From Phoronis australis (lineage: Eukaryota > Phoronida > Phoronidae): a DNA stretch of 64,000 bases. The first letter of the stretch is position 1. Every line of letters begins with the position of its first letter. Below are positions 55,311 to 64,000 of the stretch, piece by piece. The notes beneath the pieces were generated by a model. The model worked only from the letters and a program-made list of their open reading frames with translations, did no database searches and was not told where the DNA came from. The stretch covers positions 395,328 through 459,327 of the forward strand of contig NMRA01000292.1 of NCBI GenBank assembly GCA_002633005.1. Direction: 5' to 3'. Made by a program: the position numbers and the translations under genes.

Positions 55311-56925
55311 CCATACTACGTCGTAGTCACGTCTCCATCTCCCATGATGCAAGCGCGCTCATCTTTTTATCCGCCAGGGCTCCCAGTGGAGAGCATACTG
55401 TTGTAAAACTGAGGGCCCGAGGTGAACTCACTACAATAGTTACTCGCGATCAAAATCTAAGAGAACATGCGTTCCCCCGGTAACGAGTGGCGAAGTCTTA
55501 CGAAAACTTGTACGATTAGGCCAAATTCACATAGTTTTACTTGTATTTGGCCTACTGAACGCATTTTGAAGGTTTAAGTCGTATGCAGTACAACCTTTGG
55601 TTTCTCATGTATCGTGGTGGAGGTCTTTGTTCTTATGTTTTTAATACAGTGACTTCACCATCTTAAGTATAATTTAATTACACCTCGTTACAATTGTATT
55701 TCGAGGGCCGAATGGAGCTCATTGATTATTCCAAGGGGAAGATTTTAGCACTAACTTGATTTAGTTATGATTTCGGCTTGACCCAATATGGCGCCGCCGT
55801 GGAAGTTTAAAGAGGAACATTTATTTCTGTGTTCAGAAATGTTTTCGAGATGGCATCCAGTAGGGCGCATTTCAGAAAGGTTTTTGCATAAAAATTGTCA
55901 TGTTTAGGCTAATGCTCAAAGAAGAGTGATGTGTTTTTGAAGGTCATCATGCATGAATAACTGAGAATCAGAATTTCAGGTATATCGGCTCTTAAGAAGA
56001 AAAAGACCCCATGCAGGCTCTCTTTAGATCGCGTTACATGTGGAAAGTATAAGACGCCAATTGTCCTAATTTGCTTTCTTTTAAAGGACCATTCAAGTGT
56101 TTTAAGGTGATCCCTTGTCAGTAGAGACGCCGTCGGATTTCTCGTGTTGTGTTTTCCTAGCTGAACCATAAGTAAAACCATAAAGGCCATGGCTGAACCA
56201 GGGCGCTCCGGACGGGAATAGTTAGTTTCCGAAAGAGCCCACCACTTCTGAAGAATGACAACCCCACGCGGGATCTTTTTTTACAAGAGAAGTAAGTTTC
56301 GTAAAAGGAACGCCCTGAGGTGGCTCTTTCGATTATCCTCGGTATTCAGCATTGCAGAACTGAAACGCCGGTATTATTCACACTATACGGACCTCTAGAA
56401 ATAGCAATGAGAGCGAAAAGTCAACTGCAATATGAATGATCATCACCGATTCTTACAGAGTATGCGTGAAGTAGACACCTCACCACACACCTGATCGTCA
56501 CATCACCCGAGCTACTTAAAATAAGTCCAAAAAGAAGTCTCGGATTCAAGCCCCGGTCGCGACATAAATGTTTTAGGATTTGTAATGGCTTGGGCGCGTG
56601 CAACCATGACCACTTTATGTATGAATAATAATATTAATAAAGTTTTCGTCATTAGTCTTGTATTTCTTTGGGCCTAGAATACGTCGCTTTCTGGGAAAGT
56701 AGACCACCTTCAGCGCGATCACCGTGATCTGGAATTAAATGATTTCAATAAAATTATATAAACTTGAGCGATAAATCAAGGTCTGGTGAAATGGTTGAAA
56801 TTAAACAAGACAATCCTTTACCTTTCTACGAAAAATCTAGATTTACGGTATAGCAAGGTACACTCATATTAACGTTTTCGTACTAGAATGCTCTACACAT
56901 GCGTTTATACGTAAGTACATACATA
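55311..56925. other. Non-coding stretch
   Basis: No gene recognised. The minus-strand frame at 55909-56190 starts with a hydrophobic MAFMVLLMVQLG stretch, but nothing else supports it. Confidence 0.45.
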
Positions 56926-57790
56926 CATACATACACACGCGCATGCACACCTACAAGCACGCACACAAACATACATACACATGTACATACATACATACAC
57001 ACGTACATACATACATACACACGTACATACATACATACATACACACGTACATACATACATACACACGTACATATATACATACATACACGTACATACACAC
57101 ACACACACACACACACGTACATACATAGATACACACGCGCATGCACACCTACAAGCACGCACACAAACATACATACACATGTACATACATACATACACAC
57201 GTACATACATACATACACACGTACATACATACATACATACACACGTACATACATACATACACACGTACATATATACATACATACACGTACATACACACAC
57301 ACACACACACACACGTACATACATAGATACACACGCGCATGCACACCTACAAGCACGCACACAAACATACATACACATGTACATACATACATACACACGT
57401 ACATACATACATACACACGTACATACATACATACATACACACGTACATACATACATACACACGTACATATATACATACATACACGTACATACACACACAC
57501 ACACACACACACGTACATACATAGATACACACGCGCATGCACACCTACAAGCACGCACACAAACATACATACACATGTACATACATACATACACACGTAC
57601 ATACATACATACACACGTACATACATACATACATACACACGTACATACATACATACACACGTACATATATACATACATACACGTACATACACACACACAC
57701 ACACACACACGCACATACACACGTACACACACACACACACACACACACATACATACACATATACATACATACATACATACATACACAAAT
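56926..57790. repeat. 198-bp higher-order tandem repeat of CATA/CACA units
   Basis: Four near-identical 198-base units (starting about 56941, 57139, 57337 and 57535; the last is longer and changes near 57710). Each has gcatgcacacctacaagcac, then (ACATAC)n/(ACACAC)n tracts with cgtacat landmarks. Because 198 is a multiple of 3 and the motif lacks stops, frames up to 343 codons stay open on both strands. They are low-complexity (Thr-Tyr-Ile-His or Cys-Met-Tyr-Val) and not genes. Confidence 0.96.
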
Positions 57791-59077
57791 ACGTTCGTAC
57801 TTACACACACTCACATACAAATTCATGCGTTCATTCAGCGACGGGGGATTATTGAACCAGGGGCGCCGTTTAATAGTGATAGGGAGGTATTTTTGGGCGT
57901 GCCTCCTGATCGGAGGTTAAACCCTGCCCCTCCCTCCCTCCCTCCCCGTAAATCTCCCCGCACTGAGTCATGCACGCATACATACATACTCATATGCAAC
58001 AGATATTATTGATCGTGAACTTTGATGTTCATGAAAGCTATTACAAGCTCTGTCTATAAAAATGTGCAGTAAAGCCGCAGCTTCCTTCAGAAAATCAACG
58101 TATACTTTTCAATTATCTAAAATCGGACTCCTCTTGTTGCTTATTTAGATTCGAAATGATTTATGGTCGTCAGAAGAACTCATTATTCTTTGTAGCGGCT
58201 CGTGAAGTTAGTTTCAACCACCGAAGCAGTATGACTATCACAGGTGTAGTTCAAGCGAAGGATAAGAACACGATGGCGTTGCTTTGGAAGAGCACAACGC
58301 CTGAAAGGGCCACCCATACGGAGACCCACGCGGCTTAATTGAATGCAAATGAGGCCAACTTAGAGCTCACACCTGTGCCAAAGGGAACTGTGAGAAATTT
58401 GCCTCGCGAGGCCGTGAGGTAACTGTCTCACTTGTTGGATTTCTTTCACATAGCGAGCGTCAATCTTTAGTTTGTGGGCTACTGCAAACGAACAGCTGCG
58501 AGCCCCGTATGATCTGCGAAAAGTGAATTTGGTCAGTGAGCACTTTGCCTTGCTGAATGCAGTTAACAATGACGTGATGTTAATTTCGCTTTAAGCACAC
58601 CGCTGAGTTCACAGTTTTCCGTCTGTGGTGACCCTGATCACTTTCGGTAGCCAATGAACAATAATTGTGGAATTACCAGACAACAACAAATCAATATCGC
58701 TCGCTCATTGTAACTGTGAGTTCTACTTTTAGTCTTGATAACTACGAGCGTAATTTACAAGTCAGTGTGCATTTTTGCCTCCCTGTGTGCGGGAAACCCA
58801 TATCGAACTATGTGCTGAGCTACAGCTCGCTTTAGGCAAGCAATTGAGTTCGTAGCCATCCGTCTTCGGCGTCCCTAACGAAAGTCTTTTTTGATTCCAA
58901 AACACGGTTTATAGGGGCTTTACCTTTCTGAAAATTAGTATGGGGAGCCAAAATAGTTACTTTTTTACGAGCTTGTGTTGCGCTGTAGATTAAAAAATTC
59001 AACATCTTTTACTGTATTAAGGTACGTACCCAATAACTTACTTGGTCAATTAAGATAGGAAAACTGCTGAGTGCGGC
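57791..59077. other. 3' flank of the transporter gene
   Basis: No exon recognised. A plus-strand VSEHFALLN near 58530-58560 is a weak THAP-like hint only. Confidence 0.4.
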
Positions 59078-59269
59078 CTAAAACGAGATTTCATTTTCCG
59101 AGAGCATTTTGTCCTTGACAACCTCTTTCCTTGTCAGTTTCTCGGCATCCTGTATAGTGTCAGTTAGAGGACGACCTTTTGTTTCCGGAAGTATAAAGGT
59201 GGCCCCGGAAGCACCAAGAGCTAATACACCGATGGAAACCATCGATAACTCTTTGAGGCCGATGTTACG
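59078..59269 (-). CDS. SLC22-like last exon
   Basis: The acceptor TTTTTTTAG is followed in phase 0 by RNIGLKELSMVSIGVLALGA, ATFILPETKGRPLTDT and IQDAEKL, a charged cytosolic tail, and a stop after ISF. It includes the last transmembrane helix. Confidence 0.9.
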   Translation of the reverse strand, partial: RNIGLKELSMVSIGVLALGASGATFILPETKGRPLTDTIQDAEKLTRKEVVKDKMLSENEISF

Positions 59270-62200
59270 CTAAAAAAAAACAATATAAAAGCTGTACACC
59301 TGAATGAATAATGGGGCTATAAACCTGCCTTACGTCCCAAAACTAACTTTTGATTTAGACGACTCACCGTTAGAAATTGGTCTCAAAGTGCTCCGTAGAC
59401 AATGTCTCGGCTTAGAGCGAACTGACAGATCGTCATTGCGTGAGACCAGGCATTAACAAACTGCACCATCTTTTTCAAGTTCAGATATCACTTCTCATCT
59501 GAGCTTGTTTGAAAAATGCTGAGACCAGTTTTATAGAGGCAACTGATCTCCGGGATGCGGCTTTCAATTTTAACAGTTTTTAGCAAACATGTGAACGTAA
59601 GATAATCGGGGCCGTAAAACAAAGCATGGTTGACATTGGTTGCAATCAACTGCCTTCAACATTTCCGCCGGATCATTCGGCTAAGATTGCGTTTGGTTCT
59701 TGATGGCGTCAAGAGACCAATTACGTATTTCCTCCGATTAGCGCGGCGGAGCCGGAGCAGTCAATCACATGCAGCCACATTAGTATCAAAAATCGAATCA
59801 TTATAGTTCTAGTGAGTATGCCTACCCCTAGACGTAAACGCTTCTGAAGACGGGACTGTAATTTCCCTAATATCTTTAGCACGTGTACTATTAAAAGCAA
59901 CTTCGCAACAAAATTGCTCGCTGTTCAGAAACGGGACTGCCAAACAGCGAAACAACTCTTTCAACTGACTCGCTTGTCTACTACTTGCGGCGAGGGATTG
60001 AAGGTACTGACTGAAGGTGCTGAACATCCAAATCTCATTGATTTGGAGCATAACCGAATTTGAAAAGCCTTGTATACAGTAAATGGTTTGAACAAAAATG
60101 GGTCAGACCAGCCAGCTGCACTGAACTAATAGTTACGACAAATGTCTTGTAACCTGACAAAACATTTATAGATTTTTGTTCCAAATATGGTGATGAATTA
60201 AACAGCGGCGTATCTTGTTAGTTCTTCACCAGGGCTTTCATTAACCGTTAAATTTTCGATAGGATAACCATTCCCTCTTTCTTATGTCTGTAAATAACCT
60301 TATCGACAACTTCGTGGACTTGGGAAAATATTGAGAAAACTATAGATTTTAACTCAGTAAAAGTATAAAAGTAAAATTATTCTGAAAATAGAATTTGATT
60401 TTTGACATTTTACCAATCTGATATTAAGGGTCATGTGACCATGTCTTTCAGCAAAATTTAGCAAAAAAAGAAAAGTACATTAATAGCAAAACAATGGTAT
60501 CAACAACATGATCAAATTTTATTTGATGTCAGTGTTTAAGAAAAGATATTTAGTGATTTAATAACATAGCCTCCTGAACACCTCTCTGAAACCAGTTTTT
60601 CTTGACTTTGTCATTCTTAAATTCGTGCTCTGTGTCCTGGAGGTGGTTAAATACGGTAAACGACACCCCCTCACCAGCAGCCCTCCTACGTTCGTATATG
60701 CGCTTTTTAACGGTTGTTCTGTTTCCACAGCATACATCGCCTAGCAGTTCTCTCCCTTACACTGAATCCCATAAACAATTCCACTAACTGACACGCTCTT
60801 GCTTTACTTTATCCTTAGGGCGGACAAGTAGCTGATGTAACGTTCTCGACGGCTTATGCGTCACCCTTATGCCATATTGGCCACAAATACATTTTAGCTT
60901 CTGGGAAACACCTTTAACATACGGAAACATGTCACTGTTGTAGGACGTTCCTGTTGCTGCCGTCACCCGACCCTACCCGCAATCGTGAACGCCCTTTATG
61001 TGGTAGTCGCACTTAGCGAGAACCTGGTTCACGAGTCATCACTCCTCTTCCTTGCCTCTTGGTTCCGAAACTGTGGTGTCCGCTCCGTAAGTGAGAGTCC
61101 GGATGACGCCATACTTATACTCTAAATCCTTCACTGAACAAGCAAGGTGGAGCTCGCTTCAAAGTGTTGTCTACTTGGGGCGACAGTATACGTGAGGTTG
61201 GTAACCAAACGAGATCTCATGAGAAAACAAGAGACGACAGTTCCCGTGAATCAACAGTGCCACCCTCCGTTTGAAGGAGGCGTGATGCCTCCGAGATCCT
61301 AGGAGTTTTTTATGAGTATTGTTCAGTAAACCAGATTCAATTCGATTTACAATCTTAGGAAATGTGTTCAAATGTTCGATCTTCGAACGAGGCGCTACAA
61401 AACTAGCACTTGTGATTATTATGAAAAACTCAAAGTTGCATTTTGAAGAAAATACATTTCCTTTTACTGAATTAAATTCGATAGTTTTATAGATAATTGG
61501 CTAAATTCATTGACTTGTTGATAAGGGCCAACATAACCTTATTATCCGTAAAACACTGAGGCATTAGTATTCCTTTAATGAAAGTGCGCGAATTGAGAGT
61601 ATAAATTGATTATTAATTATCATTTTGAAGTTGAGCCATGGAAACTTACCAGGAAAAGGATTTGTGGTACAAACACAGCGCCGAGTCTTGAAAAGAACGC
61701 ACACGTTCCCAAACCAACATTTCTGTAAGAGAGCAGACTGTTCTCAGAACATTGCTAACAGTGGCGGCTCTTGTTCGACCATCAAAATTACCGCCATTAC
61801 TAGACGCCACTGATTTTCCCATTTTATGAACTGCAAAATATTGACATCTTGAAGAGATTCTATTATTTAGTCATATACACTGTATTTCGAATGATAAGAA
61901 TCGTTTTAAGTTTTCAAAAGGATACTAAGCACGGCTTTGATGGTTTTCACCAATCCATTGGAATCTGCCTGAGTAGTAAAGGCAAGATTCAACCGACAAC
62001 GCATACTAACAATGTGACATATGTAAAGCGTAGGTCACGCTAGCTGAACCGTTTAGGATACTTTGTAATTTTCAAATTTTGCTCCAAAATGTTGAGGGTT
62101 GCTGAGGATTATAGAGCATTGTTTTGTTTTAGAGAGATGGATGGGAAAGTCGAACTCAACCTTGAAATCCAATAGTTTATTAGTACGTTTTCGTTCTTCT

Positions 62201-64000
62201 TCGTACGTAAATCGTTTAAAGGGACATCATTGGTTTTACGGAAGAAAAGACATTTTAAGGGTCATTGTTGGCAAGGATAGAAGTTATTAGCTTTGACCAG
62301 AGATACAAAACAACAATGTCCGTTGTGTTTTGTGGTTTTATTACAAATTGTCAATTTTCGAAACTGTCAGCCAGCCATTTGCTGAAACCAAGGCCAATGA
62401 CTTTTCAAATTAATTACTCTTAAAACAATTTGCCATTTATTATACCTTACCCCAGGTTAATCGTGACTGAAAATTTAGCCGTAATTATAATGTGACTAAT
62501 CTGTGAGTAAACAATTAGTCATGACTGGAATGTGACTAGGATGTCTTCAAATACGTGATAGAGTTAGTAGCTCTATCACGTATGTTACATAATGTACACT
62601 GTATCGGTGTGACTTAATTGAGACTAGTCCATCTTTGTATCTTTGGGTGTAACTAAATTGTGACTAATATACATTTGCCTTGTATGGGTGTGACTAAATT
62701 GTTGTCTCATTTTGCACTTAATGACCCCAGCATTAAAGCTATACGTTCGAGTCTGAACTCGAAATTTCGAGTTCCAGCTCAAGTTTGCAGGTCATATCTA
62801 AGGATCACCAAATGCGAACTTGAAGTAGACACCCAAGTGCGTGAGCCATAATCTACCCGATGATGGAAAAAACAATTATCATGAATTTGTAGAAAAGTAG
62901 AACAGAAACTATCAAAGATATTGTCGACTTCGAGTAAAAAGGTTAGACTCAGGACCCTGGTTTGTACAGCTGCTCAGTGATTGGTTAATTTCAAATTCCA
63001 CAGATGTGGCGGCTGATTTGTATTCAAACTGAGATATTGAAATTACAATGTCAAGCTTCTCATAAGTAGTGAAAAATACTACACCATGCATTTGTAGAGC
63101 GTTATGTTGTGTGCTACATTAGGTCATTAGCATTTTAGCTGCAGTACACTCATTCCTAACCACAAGTGTAGCAACATGTTGACCTTGGGCCCGTTCCAAG
63201 AAACTGACTTAAGTTCATTTTTACTGAAGTCTAAGATTTGTCTTAACTTTGAAACTTCCACATCCGGTAAGATAGTCAAAATTAAGACAAAACTTAATTA
63301 AAAACTTAGGTCAAGCTTAAGATCTCTTTCTTGAAACGGTGTCTTGTCTTAAAATTGAATGAAATTTAAGATTTATCTCAGCTAAGTCAGCTTTCTTGGA
63401 ACCGGCCCCTTACTAAGTTTGAGTGAAAGGCTAACCAAAGAGTTAAGTCTGCTGTAAAGTCACAACAATTTTCATCATTTATTGAGTCACAAAGTATTCA
63501 AGAATTTGCACTAATATTTACAGGAGTCCAGTTTGGCTAGAAGTTCTAACAACCTGTAATTAACAGCTGGGTTTAGATATGATTTCATTGCCTTTAGGCT
63601 TGAATATTAGGAGATGCATGTTGGTCATTGTATTCAGTGAAAATAGCTTGGGACTAGCTTGAGCCTTTTCTTATGACAGTGTTTAGCTGCCAGGTGGACC
63701 TGTAGGCATTCATGCACTTCGCTTGCTGTTTGGAGAGACATATTATTTGCACTTCTTCACATTTCATCAACTGAGTATATAATACAAAACTTGTCAGCAT
63801 AGCAAAACAATGCAGCATCAGCAGAGAGGAGAATCGCAAAAACATTCTGTGTACATCAAACTATTGAGTTCTGGTTAGATATTCGAACATTTAAATGGTT
63901 ATACCTGACAACCGTTGGGAACATCTCCGCCGAGTATAAATATTGGACACAAAAACCAGCGGCAATCGTCACTCGCCCTAGCAACGCGAATCCTGTTGGA
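59078..64000 (-). CDS. SLC22-like organic ion transporter, last three exons
   Basis: Minus-strand exons 63905-64000, 61650-61722 and 59078-59269 join in phase to give 119 residues and a stop (TAG at 59078-59080). The sequence shows transmembrane-region GRVTIAAGFCVQYLYSAEMF, the PTVVRN motif, GLGTCAFFSRLG, then a last hydrophobic helix and LPETKGRPLTDTIQDAE. YLYSAE-x-FPTVVRN and LPET-G-x-PLPDT-E are signatures of the SLC22 branch of the major facilitator superfamily, plasma-membrane carriers of organic cations and anions. The substrate cannot be told from the C-terminus. Upstream exons lie beyond the right edge. The introns contain a Penelope relic and two MITEs. Confidence 0.9.
59270..61649. 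other. SLC22-like intron with Penelope relic
   Basis: 2.4 kb intron. Apart from the Penelope fragment at 60543-60966, no repeat or exon was recognised. Confidence 0.7.
60543..60966 (-). mobile_element. Penelope-like fragment PLE3 (linker and GIY-YIG region)
   Basis: The minus-strand frame 60784-60966 reads FPYVKGVSQKLKCICGQYGI, then KPSRTLHQLLVRPKDKV, the segment between reverse transcriptase and endonuclease. It continues GIVYGIQCKGENC and, after a frame change, GDVCCGNRTTVKKRIYERRR, FTVFNHLQDTEHEF and KKNWFQRGVQEAML, a degraded GIY-YIG nuclease. Reverse transcriptase itself is absent. Confidence 0.72.
61650..61722 (-). CDS. SLC22-like middle exon
   Basis: The acceptor TCTCTTACAG and donor TTCCTG|GTAAGT bound 73 bases. 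It reads NVGLGTCAFFSRLGAVFVPQ, then ILFL. The upstream AG plus A completes the Arg of PTVVRN. Confidence 0.9.
62551..62583. repeat. Perfect 13-bp hairpin
   Basis: atacgtgatagag and ctctatcacgtat are exact inverted repeats with a 7-base loop (ttagtag). It lies among repeated gtgact / agtca motifs that may be the interior of a decayed element. Confidence 0.85.
62730..62960. mobile_element. Decayed MITE-A relative
   Basis: Shares actcgaaatttcgagttc, agtagacac, aaaagtaga and cttcgagtaaaaagg with MITE-A copies 1-3, but its ends are eroded (gaccctgg in place of gggccc). Confidence 0.6.
63187..63408. mobile_element. MITE-B copy 2
   Basis: 222 bp with inverted ends gggcccgttccaagaaactg and, inverted, gggccggttccaagaaagct, each followed inward by gactta. 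The interior is rich in ttaagacaaa-type motifs. Related to 27935-28185. Confidence 0.78.
63905..64000 (-). CDS. SLC22-like exon, cut by the window edge
   Basis: Reads PTGFALLGRVTIAAGFCVQY, then LYSAEMFPTVV and AG of the next Arg codon; donor GTCAG|GTATAA, phase 2. The exon continues past the right edge of the window. Confidence 0.88.

Larger units (their letters stand above)
61723..63904. other. SLC22-like intron
   Basis: 2.2 kb intron with a perfect hairpin (62551-62583), a gtgactaa-rich stretch (62460-62700), a decayed MITE-A relative (62730-62960) and MITE-B copy 2 (63187-63408). Confidence 0.7.

Noticed and set aside
55909-56190. Minus-strand frame with hydrophobic start as a possible secreted protein
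   Set aside because: Single open frame without domain, conservation evidence or splice partner.
56883-58012. Long open frames of 301-343 codons on both strands
   Set aside because: Translations of the 198-base tandem repeat; low complexity and periodic. Not genes.
1-64000. CRISPR array, bacterial operons, riboswitches
   Set aside because: No regularly spaced direct repeats with unique spacers; intron-split genes and retroelements show an animal genome.

Overview
This is a gene-poor, transposon-rich stretch of an animal nuclear genome. The evidence is split coding exons with consensus GT/AG borders, LTR, Penelope, mariner and THAP-bearing elements, and microsatellites. Two assembly gaps are present (11833-12546 and 52313-52390). 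The SRCR genes and a Gmr1-type LTR element fit an invertebrate deuterostome (echinoderm, hemichordate or cephalochordate), but the species cannot be named from the sequence.

Host genes. All three recognised genes are on the minus strand. (1) SRCR-B is partial: four exons between 2385 and 7991 encode two scavenger-receptor cysteine-rich (SRCR) domains. (2) SRCR-A has eight exons between 17460 and 42467. All exon phases agree and the joined frame gives about 605 residues with five SRCR domains, ending in a stop codon. Its 5' end was not found. (3) An SLC22-like organic ion transporter is represented by its last three exons (59078-64000), with the rest beyond the right edge. The SRCR genes probably encode secreted or surface recognition proteins. 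SRCR-A ends directly after its last domain with no membrane segment.

Mobile elements by region. 0-8 kb: SRCR-B, with a THAP-bearing, TTAA-flanked element in one intron. 8-17 kb: intergenic, mostly one 5.2 kb element with inverted repeats of about 290 bp and a subterminal array of about 140-bp units; two smaller elements are nested inside it. 17-26 kb: the 3' half of SRCR-A, with one THAP-type (Kolobok-like) element in each of three consecutive introns. 26-37.5 kb: a single 11.3 kb SRCR-A intron holding a Penelope relic, a MITE, and a Ty3/gypsy element whose LTR was split by a second gypsy element with integrase upstream of reverse transcriptase (Gmr1-type order). 37-42 kb: the 5' known SRCR-A exons. 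42-59 kb: long non-coding stretch with MITEs, a Cys-rich relic, a Penelope relic, a mariner relic, a (TG)n tract at a gap, and a higher-order 198-bp tandem repeat. 59-64 kb: the transporter, with a third Penelope relic and two MITEs in its introns.

Nearly all transposon reading frames are broken. Most other open frames are noise or repeat artefacts.
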